Shown here: positions 51,904 through 61,064 of the stretch, one piece after another
How positions within the stretch are numbered: the stretch's first letter is position 1
Layout of the letters: every line of letters starts with the position of its first letter
Source: Streptomyces griseoluteus
GTDB taxonomy: Bacteria > Actinomycetota > Actinomycetes > Streptomycetales > Streptomycetaceae
DNA length: 64,000 nucleotides
Direction of reading: 5' to 3'
Assembly: GCF_004784465.1 (NCBI RefSeq)
Contig: NZ_SRRU01000003.1
Location: 1-64,000, forward strand
Position numbers and translations under genes: made by a program
Notes under the pieces: generated by a model
What the model saw: only the letters and a program-made list of their open reading frames with translations
Told to the model about the DNA's origin: nothing
Databases searched by the model: none

Positions 51904-54441
51904 ATGAGCGCACCCGAGTATGCCGAGGGCTCCGCGGAAGCCGCGTTCGCCGACGGCTCACGGCAGAGGCCACTCCCACATGAGCGCGTGCCCGGCACCG
52001 CGGCCTCGTCGCGGGGTGCGGTCCTGGTCCCGGCCCAGCCGGAGCGGGCGGAGCTGGCGGGCGTGGAGGGGGAGCCGGCCGCGCAGGCAGCCGGCCAGGT
52101 CGTGGTGGGCCGCCTGGCCGCGACGGTGGCACGGCTGAACGAGGAGGTGCAGGCCGCCCGGGCCGCCGCGGATGGCCGCGCACTGATCGAACTGGCCAAG
52201 GGCATCCTGATCGAGCGGCTGCACTGCGGGCCCGTCCAGGCCGCACGGCAACTCGCGGAGCTCGCCGAACAGTCCGGTGTGTCCGACCTCGAACTGGCCG
52301 CCGACATCATCAACCAGGCCGCCCGCGACCAGGTGGCCCAGATCGCGCTGGAATTCCTCCAGCTCAGCGGCAACGGCACCGGCGAGGACGACCGCGCGTC
52401 CCTGGCGGTGCGGCTACGGGCCGCGGAGAGCGGCGCCCTGGCCGCCGGCGACACCCAGGCCGTCGCCGAGTCCCTGCTGCAGCACGCCCTGACCCCGCTG
52501 GGCGCCGCAGCCGTCGCCGTGTGGAGCGCGAGCCCGGACGGCTCGCTCACCCTGCGCGGCCACGCCGGGTTCAGCGACGACGAAGCCGAACGCTGGCGCC
52601 ATGTGCCCCCCGGCGTCGCCACCGTGGCCCGGCGCGCCCTGACCGACCGCGGCCTCGTGCACATCGCCTCCATGAGCGGGCACGCGCCCTCCATCGGCTA
52701 CCTCGACTTCCCGGACGGCGGGCGCATCGCCCTGTGCGCGGGCACCGGCGGCCGCATCAGCGGAGTGCTGGAGATCTGCTGGCCCCAGCCGCTGACCGAG
52801 CAGCCCCCCGCCATCCACCGCCAGCTCGAGGCGCTGGCCGACCTGTGCGCCCACACCCTGGAGACCCGCCCCGCCGGCGACAGCCACCCGCCGGGCGCCT
52901 CCGCACCCGACGGGGCCGCCACGGAACTCATTCACCTCGCCGACGGGCTGCACGATCCAGCCCTGGTCCTGACCCCCCATCTGGACACCGAGGGCCGGCT
53001 CGCCGACTTCCGCATCCACCACACCAACAGCCACTTCCAGGACCCCTCCGGCCGGCCGCGCAGCGCCCTCACCGGCGCACTGCTCCTGCAGATCTACCCC
53101 CTGGCCGTCGGCTCGAGCGACCTCTTCGGACAGCTGGAGAGGGTCTACGCCACCGGGGAACCCTTCAGGGCCCGGCGCATGACGCTGCCCACCCTCATCG
53201 ACCAGGTCTCCCTGAGCACGGTCGCCGACATCAGCGTCAGCCGTCACGGCGACAGCCTGCTGATGATCTGGCGCATCGAGGACGAAACCGCCCGCTTGGC
53301 CAGCATCCTGCAGCACGCACAGCGCCTCGGCCGGATCGGCGGCTTCGAGGAAGACCTGCTCACCGGTGACATCACCTGGAACGGTGAGCTGTTCGCCCTG
53401 TACGGGCGGCCGCCCGCCGCCGGACCGCTGTCCCTGCACGAGCTGGCCGCCCACGCCCACCCGGACGACGCCGTCGCCATCGGCCGCTTCCTGCGCGCTG
53501 TCGTGCACCACGGCCGCTCCGCCAGCGTCGCCTTCCGGCTGCAGCGGTCCGACGGCGTCACCCGGCACATCCGGGTCGTGGCGGAACCCGTCACCTCCTC
53601 CGACGGCCGGCTTGCCGCCCTTCGAGGCGCCTACCAGGACATCTCCTCCCAGCACTGGACGGAAGTGGCCCTGGCCGCCACGCGCGACCAGCTCGCCCAC
53701 ACCGAGCAGGAGTCCGCCGAACGCAACCGCCTCGCCCTGCAGTTGCAGCACGCCATCATGCCCCCCGCCCACGGCCCGCTCGAGGTCTCCGGCCTCGAGG
53801 TCGCCGTGCGCTACCGGCCCGCCGAATCCGAAGCCATGGTCGGCGGCGACTGGTACGACGCCCTCGTCCTGCCCACCGGCCAGGTCCTGCTGAGCGTGGG
53901 CGACGTCGCCGGGCACGGCATCAAGGCCGCCACCGGCATGGTCGTCCTGCGCAACGCACTGCGCGGACTGGCCATGACCGGCGCCGGCCCCGCCCAGCTG
54001 ATGTCCTGGCTCAACAACGTCGTCCACCACCTGACCGACCACCTCACCGCGACCGCGGTGTGCGCGCTGTACGACCCGGCCACCCGCATCATGCGCTGGG
54101 CCAGAGCCGGCCACCTCCCCCCGGTCCTCGTCCGCGGCGATCAGGCGGACACCCTGCCCCTGACCGGGGGCCTGTTGCTCGGCGCCCTGGCAGACGCGCG
54201 CTACCAGGAGGACCAGACTCAACTACAGCCCGGTGACACCCTGCTCATGTACACCGACGGCCTCGTCGAGCGCCGCGACACCGCGGTGGAGGACTCCCTG
54301 ACCCATCTGCTGCGCACCGCCGAGACCCCCGCCGGCGCCCTCGGGCAGCGCCTCGACCGGCTGCTCACCTACAGCAAGTCGGACACGGACGACGACACCT
54401 GCCTCGTCGGCATCCAGATCCCCGCGACGACACCGGAATGA
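51904..54441 (+). CDS. ANTAR-GAF-PAS-SpoIIE multidomain phosphatase
   Basis: The 845-residue protein contains an ANTAR-like helical module (about 72-140, DGRALIELAKGILIERL...AADIINQAA), a GAF domain (about 190-320), a region of PAS-like strands (330-460), a PAS domain (about 469-580, RLGRIGGFEEDLLTGDITWNGELFALYG) and a C-terminal PP2C/SpoIIE phosphatase (610-844). Phosphatase metal ligands are in VGGDWYDA, GDVAGHGIKAA and YTDGLVERRD. Such proteins dephosphorylate anti-sigma-factor antagonists. An ANTAR domain in the same chain suggests RNA binding too, which is unusual. It is probably co-transcribed with the hybrid kinase 109 bases upstream. Confidence 0.88.
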   Translation: MSAPEYAEGSAEAAFADGSRQRPLPHERVPGTAASSRGAVLVPAQPERAELAGVEGEPAAQAAGQVVVGRLAATVARLNEEVQAARAAADGRALIELAKGILIERLHCGPVQAARQLAELAEQSGVSDLELAADIINQAARDQVAQIALEFLQLSGNGTGEDDRASLAVRLRAAESGALAAGDTQAVAESLLQHALTPLGAAAVAVWSASPDGSLTLRGHAGFSDDEAERWRHVPPGVATVARRALTDRGLVHIASMSGHAPSIGYLDFPDGGRIALCAGTGGRISGVLEICWPQPLTEQPPAIHRQLEALADLCAHTLETRPAGDSHPPGASAPDGAATELIHLADGLHDPALVLTPHLDTEGRLADFRIHHTNSHFQDPSGRPRSALTGALLLQIYPLAVGSSDLFGQLERVYATGEPFRARRMTLPTLIDQVSLSTVADISVSRHGDSLLMIWRIEDETARLASILQHAQRLGRIGGFEEDLLTGDITWNGELFALYGRPPAAGPLSLHELAAHAHPDDAVAIGRFLRAVVHHGRSASVAFRLQRSDGVTRHIRVVAEPVTSSDGRLAALRGAYQDISSQHWTEVALAATRDQLAHTEQESAERNRLALQLQHAIMPPAHGPLEVSGLEVAVRYRPAESEAMVGGDWYDALVLPTGQVLLSVGDVAGHGIKAATGMVVLRNALRGLAMTGAGPAQLMSWLNNVVHHLTDHLTATAVCALYDPATRIMRWARAGHLPPVLVRGDQADTLPLTGGLLLGALADARYQEDQTQLQPGDTLLMYTDGLVERRDTAVEDSLTHLLRTAETPAGALGQRLDRLLTYSKSDTDDDTCLVGIQIPATTPE

Positions 54442-54469
54442 CCAACGGAAGGCAGCGGGCGCCGCAGTA

Positions 54470-54503
54470 GGACCGTCGGGCAGGCGGGGCTCCCCGACGG
54501 TCC
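54470..54503. terminator. Bidirectional terminator hairpin
   Basis: Perfect 11-base arms GGACCGTCGGG (54470-54480) and CCCGACGGTCC (54493-54503) surround a 12-base loop between two convergent genes, 28 bases past one stop and 30 bases past the other. Confidence 0.65.
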
Positions 54504-54533
54504 GCTGCAGCGGACGTCCGTCATCCGTTTCGG

Positions 54534-56846
54534 TCAGACGGTTGCCGGCCGGGATCGGTCGCCCGTGGGTTCGAGGCGGACGACGATACCCTTCGACGTG
54601 GGCTGGTTGCTTACGTCGGCGACGCTGTCGAGCGGCACCAGGACGTTCGTCTCCGGGTAGTAGGCGGCGGCCGAACCCTTGGCCGCCGGGTAGGACACGA
54701 CCTCGAAGTTCTCGGCCCGGCGCTCGGTGCCGTCCTCCCAGACGCTCACCAGGTCCACGCGATCGCCCTGCGCGAGGCCGAGTCGGGAGAGGTCGGCCGG
54801 GTTGACGAGGACCACGTGGCGGCTGCCGTGGATGCCGCGGTAGCGGTCGTTGTTGGTGTACGGGACGGTGTTCCACTGGTCGTGCGAGCGCAGGGTCTGC
54901 AGCAGCAGGTGACCCTCGGGGGCCCGGGGGACCACCCGCTCGTTGCAGGTGAACCGGGCCTTGCCGGTCTCGGTCCTGAACACCCCCTCGTTGACCGGGT
55001 TGGGCAGCTGGAAGCCTCCCGGACGGCTCACGCGGGCGTTGAAGTCGTGGAAGCCCGGCACGATCCGGGAGATGGCGTCGCGGATGGCGTTGTAGTCGCC
55101 CTCGAACTTGGCCCAGGGGATGTCCCCCTCGCCGCCGAGGCTCAGCCGGGCGAGCCGGCACAGGATGGCGACCTCGCTCAGCAGCATGCGCGAGGCCGGT
55201 TCGAGTCGTCCCTGGGAGGTGTGCACCTGACTCATGGAGTTCTCGACGGTGACGAACTGCTCGCCGTCGGCCTGGACATCACGCTCGGTCCGCCCCAGCG
55301 TCGGCAGGATCAGGGCGGTGTCGCCGCAGACGGTGTGCGAGCGGTTGAGCTTGGTGGAGATGTGGGCGGTCAGCCGGCACGAACGCATCGCCTTCTCGGT
55401 GACCTCGCTGTCAGGCGCCGCGCGTACGAAGTTCCCGGCCAGGGCGAGGAAGACCTTGACGCGGCCCTCCAGCATCGCCTTGATCGAGTTCACCGAGTCC
55501 AAGCCGTGCGGGCGCGGCGGATCGAAGCCGAACTCCTTCTGAAGGGCGTCGAGGAATGTGTCCGGCATCTGCTCCCAGATGCCCATGGTGCGGTCGCCCT
55601 GGACATTGCTGTGGCCGCGCACCGGGCAGGCGCCCGTGCCGGCGCGCCCCAGATTGCCGCGCAGCATCAGGAAGTTGACGATCTCCCGGATGGTGGGTAC
55701 GCCGTGCTTGTGCTGGGTGATGCCCATCGCCCAGCACACGATGACGCGTTCGCTCCGCAAGACCTCGTCGCGGACCTTCTCGATCTCCTCGCGGGTCAGT
55801 CCCGTCGCCGCGTGCACGTCGTCCCAGTCCACGGTGCGGGCGTGCCGGGCGAACTCCTCGAAGCCGGAGGTGTGGGCGTCGATGAAGTCGTGGTCCAGGA
55901 CGGTGCCGGGACGCGCGTCCTCCGCCTCCAGCAACAGCCGGTTCAGCGCCTGGAACAGGGCGAGGTCCCCGCCCGGCTTGATGTGCAGGAAGCGGTCGGC
56001 GATCTGGGTACCCCGTCCCACGACCCCACGCGGCTTCTGCGGGTTCTTGAAGCGTCGCAGCCCCGCCTCGGGCAACGGGTTCACCGCCACGATGCGGCCG
56101 CCGTTGCGCTTGGCCTCCTCCAGGGCCGAAAGCTGCCGCGGGTGATTGCTGCCCGGGTTCTGCCCCACCAGGAAGATCAGGTCCGCGTGGTGGAGATCCT
56201 CGAGACTCACGGTGCCCTTGCCGACGCCCAGTGTCTCGTTCAGGGCGAAGCCGCTGGACTCGTGGCACATGTTGCTGCAGTCGGGCAGGTTGTTGGTGCC
56301 GTAGGCGCGGGCGAAGAGCTGGAAGACGAAGGCGGCCTCGTTGCTGGCCCGGCCGGAGGTGTAGAAGACCGCCTCGTCGGGCGAGTCCAGCCCCTTCAGT
56401 TCCTGCGCCAGGACGCCCAGGGCGTCGTTCCAGCCAATGGGCTCGTAGTGGTCCGACCCGGGCCGTTTGATCATCGGCTCGGTGAGCCGGCCCTGCTGGT
56501 TGAGCCACATGTCGGAGCGGGCGGCCAGATCGGACACGCTGTGCTCGCGGAAGAAGTCGGCGGTGATCCGGCGCGTCGTGGCGTCGTCGTTGATGTGCTT
56601 GGCGCCGTTCTCGCAGTACTCGTTGCGATGGCGCCGGCCCGGAGCGGGGTCCGCCCACGCGCAGCCGGGGCAGTCGATCCCGCCCACCTGGTTCATGGTG
56701 AGCAGGTCGACCCCGGTCTTGCGCGGGGAGGTCTGCTCCAGGGAGTACTCCAGCGCGTGCACGACGGCGGGAACGCCGGCCGCCCACTTCTTCGGCGGTG
56801 TCACGGAGAGGGAGGTCTCCGGCTCCTCACCGGGCGGGTTCTGCAT
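54534..56846 (-). CDS. FdhF/YdeP family molybdopterin oxidoreductase
   Basis: The 770-residue protein is a molybdopterin-guanine-dinucleotide oxidoreductase of the YdeP type. It has CPGCAW near residue 60, a YTSGRASNEAAFVFQLFARAYGTNNLPDCSNMCHESSGFAL region, GQNPGSNHPRQL, and a C-terminal dinucleotide-binding domain (HVVLVNPADLSRLGLAQGDRVDLVS). The family is related to formate dehydrogenase H but lacks the full N-terminal 4Fe-4S cysteine set. E. coli YdeP is linked to acid resistance. It is preceded by an SRPBCC gene with a 36-base gap and is probably in the same operon. Confidence 0.9.
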   Translation of the reverse strand: MQNPPGEEPETSLSVTPPKKWAAGVPAVVHALEYSLEQTSPRKTGVDLLTMNQVGGIDCPGCAWADPAPGRRHRNEYCENGAKHINDDATTRRITADFFREHSVSDLAARSDMWLNQQGRLTEPMIKRPGSDHYEPIGWNDALGVLAQELKGLDSPDEAVFYTSGRASNEAAFVFQLFARAYGTNNLPDCSNMCHESSGFALNETLGVGKGTVSLEDLHHADLIFLVGQNPGSNHPRQLSALEEAKRNGGRIVAVNPLPEAGLRRFKNPQKPRGVVGRGTQIADRFLHIKPGGDLALFQALNRLLLEAEDARPGTVLDHDFIDAHTSGFEEFARHARTVDWDDVHAATGLTREEIEKVRDEVLRSERVIVCWAMGITQHKHGVPTIREIVNFLMLRGNLGRAGTGACPVRGHSNVQGDRTMGIWEQMPDTFLDALQKEFGFDPPRPHGLDSVNSIKAMLEGRVKVFLALAGNFVRAAPDSEVTEKAMRSCRLTAHISTKLNRSHTVCGDTALILPTLGRTERDVQADGEQFVTVENSMSQVHTSQGRLEPASRMLLSEVAILCRLARLSLGGEGDIPWAKFEGDYNAIRDAISRIVPGFHDFNARVSRPGGFQLPNPVNEGVFRTETGKARFTCNERVVPRAPEGHLLLQTLRSHDQWNTVPYTNNDRYRGIHGSRHVVLVNPADLSRLGLAQGDRVDLVSVWEDGTERRAENFEVVSYPAAKGSAAAYYPETNVLVPLDSVADVSNQPTSKGIVVRLEPTGDRSRPATV

Positions 56847-56882
56847 CGCTTGGCCTTTCTCTTGCCGTGTGCGGTACGCGGG

Positions 56883-57503
56883 TCAGCCGACGGGCCACTG
56901 GGCGACACGGCTCCTGGGCGGTTCCGGGGAGTCGTGCTGAACCCGGCCGTTGCGGATGGTGCCGCGCCAGGCACCGCCCTCCTGACCGAGTCCCTCGATG
57001 AAGTGCCTGAAGCTCACCAGCTCTCCGCGCACCAGTCGCACGGTCAGCCCCACGACCCTGGACGAGCGGGTGAGGACCTTCGCGGCCCCCTGCGGCTGGA
57101 GGAGCATCCGGACCGTGATCGCGGTGCCACCGGACTCCGTCGGCCGGAACTCGACTTCGCCCTGGTGGGTGGGGTGCTGCTCCAGGCCACGCCAGGCCAG
57201 GTAGGCGTCCGGGTCCTGTTCCACGATCTCGACCGCGAAACAGTGACGCAGGGGGCCGTAGCCGATGGTCCAGGCGGTGACGGTCGGCCTGATCTGCTCG
57301 ACGTCGCGCACCACGGTCGAGAAGCGCGGGAACGTCTTGAACTGCGTCCACTGGTTGTAGGCCGTGCGGACCGGCACCGCGACCTCGACCGTCTCCTCGA
57401 CGTGCCACTCGTGCAGGGGGCGGCGGCGCGTGACGCCGTCGTCGTCGGAGCGCATGCCCGGGGTGTTCGGCACGGCCCGCCCACCGTCGTCTTCGTGCGC
57501 CAT
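56883..57503 (-). CDS. SRPBCC family protein
   Basis: The 206-residue protein has a START-like ligand-binding fold: EETVEVAVPVRTAYNQWTQFKTFPRFSTVVRDVEQI at the N-terminal strand and helices, then alternating strands to VEFRPTESGGTAITVRM and a long C-terminal helix. GGACCACG precedes the ATG. It lies directly before the molybdopterin oxidoreductase and is divergent from the protein kinase gene at 57738. It may deliver a hydrophobic ligand or aid quinone access (inference). Confidence 0.82.
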   Translation of the reverse strand: MAHEDDGGRAVPNTPGMRSDDDGVTRRRPLHEWHVEETVEVAVPVRTAYNQWTQFKTFPRFSTVVRDVEQIRPTVTAWTIGYGPLRHCFAVEIVEQDPDAYLAWRGLEQHPTHQGEVEFRPTESGGTAITVRMLLQPQGAAKVLTRSSRVVGLTVRLVRGELVSFRHFIEGLGQEGGAWRGTIRNGRVQHDSPEPPRSRVAQWPVG

Positions 57504-57737
57504 CGTGGTCCTTCTTCCAGTGAGGGAGCCGGGCGTCGGGAGACCCGGCCCTCCCCTTGTGGGGCAGGGCATCTCTTCCGATTCCCCGATCCCGGGTTTC
57601 CAGTCACCCGCCCGCGCGGGCGTCCCGGGCTGCCGTGGGCCGCCGAAGTGGCCGGGGTGCCTGCCGCAGGAGCGGGTATCCGCGCCACACAGCGTCGATT
57701 GTCGGCTTTGCTCGCGGTGACAGTAACGGAGAGACGA

Positions 57738-59177
57738 ATGAACGGCCCCCGAACAGACTTCCCGCCGACGCAGAGGGTGCTCGCCGAGACCGTGGGTGGC
57801 CGATACCAGCTGGGCGCCGGTATCGGCCGAGGAGGTGCCGCAGACGTCTACGAGGGCATCGACGTCCGCCTCGGACGACGGGTCGCCGTCAAGATCTTCC
57901 GGGCGGGAGCCGACCCGGAGATGGAACGGCGGTTCGCCGAGGAGGCCGTCCTTCTGGCGCGGCTTCAGCATCCCGGCCTGGTGACCGTCTACGACGCCGG
58001 CCGGCACCAGGACCGCGCCTACCTCGTCATGGAGCTGGTCACAGGGCGGACATTGCGTGAGTGCCTCGCGAGCGGGCCGCTGTCCCCCCGGCGCGTCGCC
58101 GAGCTGGGCGCCGCCCTCGCGCGGGCGCTCGCCCATGTGCACGACGCCGGCATCGTGCACCGCGACATCAAGCCGTCGAACGTGCTGCTGGACGCCTCCG
58201 GCGCTCCTCACCTGGCGGACTTCGGCATCGCCCGGCTGGTGAACGCCACTCGTCACACCGCTTCCGACGTCCTCATAGGAACCGCTGCCTATCTTGCGCC
58301 GGAGCAGGTCATGGGCAGGGAGATCCGACCGGCCGCCGACATCTACGCCCTCGGCCTGGTCCTGCTCGAATGCCTGAAAGGGGAACTGGAGTACGCGGGG
58401 ACCCCGCTGGAAGCGGCTGTGGCACGTATGCACCGGTCGCCCGTCGTCCCGGACTCGCTACCGCCCGGTCTGGCCCGTCTCCTGCACGCCATGACGGCTC
58501 AGGACGAGACGACGCGGCCCGACGCGCCGAGTTGCGCCTCGGCGCTGTCCGCTCTGTGCGACGCACCTCCGCACTCCGTACCGGACGCCGCGCTGTCCTC
58601 GGTGGCCCCCGTCACCATCTCCGCGCGCGCGGACGACGAGACGCGCAGCCGGGCCCGGGCACGGCACACCGGCAGGACGGGACACGGGCGCCGCCTCGCG
58701 GTCGGCACCGCCCTGACCGCGCTTTCGGCGGCCCTGGGAGCCACCCTCGCCGTGACCCTGGGCACCGGCGCGCACAGCGACGATCGCGTCGGCTCCGGCT
58801 CCCCCACCTCCGAACTGGCCCAGCCGCCCTCCGACTCCGCCACGACGCCGAGGACTACCGCCGCAGAAGCGAACACGCGGCGGCCCGAGCCGGGTTCGGC
58901 GTCCGGGCCCTCACGCTCCAGCACCACCGCGGCCACGGCCGGCGACGCGGCTCCGGCCGGCGAGACAGCCATGACCGAAGCCGCGGCCCCGGCCGCCGCG
59001 CGCCGGACGTCACCCGGTGCGGAGAAGGGCGGCGACACCCCCCGGCACCACTCCCCGGGCCGGGACAAGAAGGCGACCAAGGGTGCTCCCGCCCACGCCG
59101 GGCCCGGCGGCGTGCGGAAGCCGGCCGGTACACCCGGCGGTTCCAAGGACAAGGCAGGCCGGAAGGGCCACGGCTGA
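57738..59177 (+). CDS. Serine/threonine protein kinase with one membrane helix
   Basis: The 479-residue protein has an N-terminal kinase domain (18-285): glycine loop GAGIGRGGAADVY, K52 in VAVKIF, catalytic D143 in HRDIKPSN, DFG at 161-163 and a GTAAYLAPEQ activation segment. A single helix (about 318-338) follows, then a 140-residue extracytoplasmic tail rich in Thr, Ser, Pro and Ala ending in Lys-rich repeats (GGSKDKAGRKGHG). There are no PASTA domains, so it is not a PknB orthologue. The tail could bind the wall electrostatically. The downstream ZIP gene is 40 bases away. Confidence 0.92.
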   Translation: MNGPRTDFPPTQRVLAETVGGRYQLGAGIGRGGAADVYEGIDVRLGRRVAVKIFRAGADPEMERRFAEEAVLLARLQHPGLVTVYDAGRHQDRAYLVMELVTGRTLRECLASGPLSPRRVAELGAALARALAHVHDAGIVHRDIKPSNVLLDASGAPHLADFGIARLVNATRHTASDVLIGTAAYLAPEQVMGREIRPAADIYALGLVLLECLKGELEYAGTPLEAAVARMHRSPVVPDSLPPGLARLLHAMTAQDETTRPDAPSCASALSALCDAPPHSVPDAALSSVAPVTISARADDETRSRARARHTGRTGHGRRLAVGTALTALSAALGATLAVTLGTGAHSDDRVGSGSPTSELAQPPSDSATTPRTTAAEANTRRPEPGSASGPSRSSTTAATAGDAAPAGETAMTEAAAPAAARRTSPGAEKGGDTPRHHSPGRDKKATKGAPAHAGPGGVRKPAGTPGGSKDKAGRKGHG

Positions 59178-59217
59178 CCTGCGGCGCAGTGCGCGGCTCC
59201 TGGGGTATCCATGGAAC

Positions 59218-59976
59218 ATGACGGACGCTCTGGTCGCCGGTGGGTGGGGGCTGCTCGCCGGGTCGGCTCTCCTGGTGGGGGCGGCGCTCGGCTATCTGGT
59301 GCGGGTACCGCAACGCGTGATCGCGTACGTGATGGCCTTCGGCGCCGGGGTACTGCTCTCCGCCGTCTCCTTCGAACTGCTCGACGAAGCCCACAAAGAG
59401 GCGGGCCTGCTACCGACGGCGGTCGGTACGCTCCTCGGGGCAGCGGCCTACACGGCCGGCAACGTGTGGCTGGCCCGCGGCGGCGCCCGGCACCGCAAAC
59501 GGTCCGGTCACCGGGAACAGCAGCCGTCCGAGGCGCAGCACGCCGGATCGGGCAGTGCCCTGGCGCTCGGCGCGCTGCTGGACGGGGTCCCGGAGTCGGC
59601 GGCCATCGGTATGAGTCTGATCAGCGGCAGCGGCGCGGTCAGCCTGGTGACGGTGGCGGCCGTGTTCATCAGCAACGTGCCCGAGGGACTGTCGAGTTCG
59701 GCGGGCATGCGCGCGGCGGGACGCGGGGCGCGTTACGTCTTCGGGGTGTGGGGCTCCATCGCCGCGGCCAGCGCGCTCTCCGCGCTGCTCGGATACGTTG
59801 TGCTCGGCGACATGTCCCCGGCCGTGGTGGCCACGGTGACGGCCGTCGCGGCGGGAGCCATCCTGGCCATGGTGGGCGACACCATGATCCCCGAGGCGTA
59901 CGAAGAGACCCGTCTGGCTCTCGGACTGATCGTCGCCTCCGGCTTCCTGATCTCCTTCGGCCTCTCCCACCTGTGA
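59218..59976 (+). CDS. ZIP family metal transporter
   Basis: The 252-residue protein has eight hydrophobic segments. It has ZIP-type metal-site motifs in helices 4 and 5: ALGALLDGVPESAAIGMSL and VAAVFISNVPEGLSSSAGM, where the usual HN/HxxxE histidines are replaced by D and N. This variant occurs in many bacterial ZIP proteins. The cytoplasmic loop has a short His/Arg-rich stretch (ARHRKRSGHREQQ). It probably moves a divalent metal such as zinc into the cytoplasm. Confidence 0.87.
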   Translation: MTDALVAGGWGLLAGSALLVGAALGYLVRVPQRVIAYVMAFGAGVLLSAVSFELLDEAHKEAGLLPTAVGTLLGAAAYTAGNVWLARGGARHRKRSGHREQQPSEAQHAGSGSALALGALLDGVPESAAIGMSLISGSGAVSLVTVAAVFISNVPEGLSSSAGMRAAGRGARYVFGVWGSIAAASALSALLGYVVLGDMSPAVVATVTAVAAGAILAMVGDTMIPEAYEETRLALGLIVASGFLISFGLSHL

Positions 59977-60004
59977 CAAACCACGAGACCAGGGACGGCC
60001 CGCG

Positions 60005-60346
60005 TCATACGGGCTCGCTGGGCATCGCCTGGCGATGGGTCTGGTCCTGGAGATTGAGCAATGAGAGGAGTGAGGCCACCGTCAGGCCCAGACCGGCTTC
60101 GGTCGGATGGCGCAGGACCTTGGCGGGGTCGATCTCATAGATGTTGCCGCGCCCCTGGCGCGTGTGTGAGAGGTAGCCGGCCTGCTCCAGGTCCGCGATG
60201 ATCTTCTGCACGGCGCGCTCAGTGAGGCGGCAGCGGAGGGCGATGTCGCGGACCCGTGCGCTCTGGTTGTCCGCGATGGCCGCAAGGACGCGAGCGTGGT
60301 TCGTCAGGAACGTCCACCCGCTGTGTGACTCAGGTACCCCATCCAT
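60005..60346 (-). CDS. Winged helix-turn-helix regulator
   Basis: The 113-residue protein is a single winged helix: TNHARVLAAIADNQSARVRDIALRCRLTERAVQKIIADLEQAGYLSHTRQGRGNIYEIDP, then a short helical tail. It resembles small MarR/ArsR-like regulators common in Streptomyces. It is divergent from the STAS gene, and the 127 bases between hold repeated CACGCTTTC motifs that it probably binds. Confidence 0.82.
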   Translation of the reverse strand: MDGVPESHSGWTFLTNHARVLAAIADNQSARVRDIALRCRLTERAVQKIIADLEQAGYLSHTRQGRGNIYEIDPAKVLRHPTEAGLGLTVASLLSLLNLQDQTHRQAMPSEPV

Positions 60347-60368
60347 GGCCCGATTCTACCGAGCAACT

Positions 60369-60406
60369 ATGCACGCTTTCAAAAACACGTACACGCTTTC
60401 GTGCAT
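60369..60406. promoter_or_regulatory. Repeat operator between the HTH and STAS genes
   Basis: Direct repeats CACGCTTTC (60372-60380 and 60392-60400) are exactly 20 bases apart. The outer sequences ATGCACG (60369-60375) and CGTGCAT (60400-60406) are inverted. The region is unusually AT-rich for this genome and lies just before the start of the divergent HTH gene. It has the look of a two-site operator. Confidence 0.5.
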
Positions 60407-60473
60407 CACTTGACGCATGTTGCTTCCGTGGGGGAATGTTGGGGCGGTCGCACCAATGCACTTGGAGTAAGCC

Positions 60474-60998
60474 ATGCAGCAGCCCTCGGACCGGGTCCGG
60501 TCACCCCTGGCGCCGAACCTCCCCTGCTCCGAGAGAGATGGTGCTGCAGAATCGCTTCCGCCCGGTCAGGCAACTGCGTTGTTCGCGTCGAGCGGTAACC
60601 GGAGCCGGGTGATAGTGCGAGGTGAACTCGACCTCGTCTCGGGCGAGCAGATCCGAGGCCGCCTGGTCGAAGCCTTGACCGCGTCCCCCAACCGTCTTGA
60701 GTTGGACCTGAGCGGGGTCAGCTTCTGTGACTGCGCCGGCCTCAATGTGCTTCTGGAACTCCGGCACCGGGCCCTGAGTCAGGGCAAGACCGTCACGATC
60801 CGGGCCGCCAGCCCTGTGGTCGACAGGTTGCTCGACCTCATCGGAGCGCAAAAGCTGTTCGCACCCGAGCGGTCGTGGTGCACCGAACCCGCGTCGTCGG
60901 GCGCCGCCTCCCTGCCCTCACCGAAGCCGGGAGCGTCGCCCGGCGTCAAAGCACAGCGTGGCCGGCACCTGTCAGTACGGGTGAGTGAGCCCGCTTGA
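60474..60998 (+). CDS. STAS domain protein (anti-sigma factor antagonist-like)
   Basis: The 174-residue protein has a STAS domain at about 40-135: VIVRGELDLVSGEQIRGRLVEAL, ELDLSGVSFCDCAGLNVLLEL. A disordered C-terminal tail of about 40 residues follows. At the phosphorylation site, where SpoIIAA and RsbV have DS(S/T)G, it has D86-C87-A88-G89, so it lacks the Ser that the anti-sigma kinase modifies. It might be a constitutively active antagonist or work differently. GGAG precedes the ATG. No anti-sigma kinase gene is adjacent. Confidence 0.85.
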   Translation: MQQPSDRVRSPLAPNLPCSERDGAAESLPPGQATALFASSGNRSRVIVRGELDLVSGEQIRGRLVEALTASPNRLELDLSGVSFCDCAGLNVLLELRHRALSQGKTVTIRAASPVVDRLLDLIGAQKLFAPERSWCTEPASSGAASLPSPKPGASPGVKAQRGRHLSVRVSEPA

Positions 60999-61064
60999 GT
61001 TCATGCCGGCGATGCTTCAGCCAGCGGCTCCCCACGCCGTGCCGCACCGGGAGGACTCCGCTTC

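Noticed and set aside
57538..57551. A DevR-like box between the SRPBCC and protein kinase genes
   Set aside because: GGGAGACCCGGCCC misses the conserved C at position 5 and the neighbouring genes are not typical members of a dormancy regulon.
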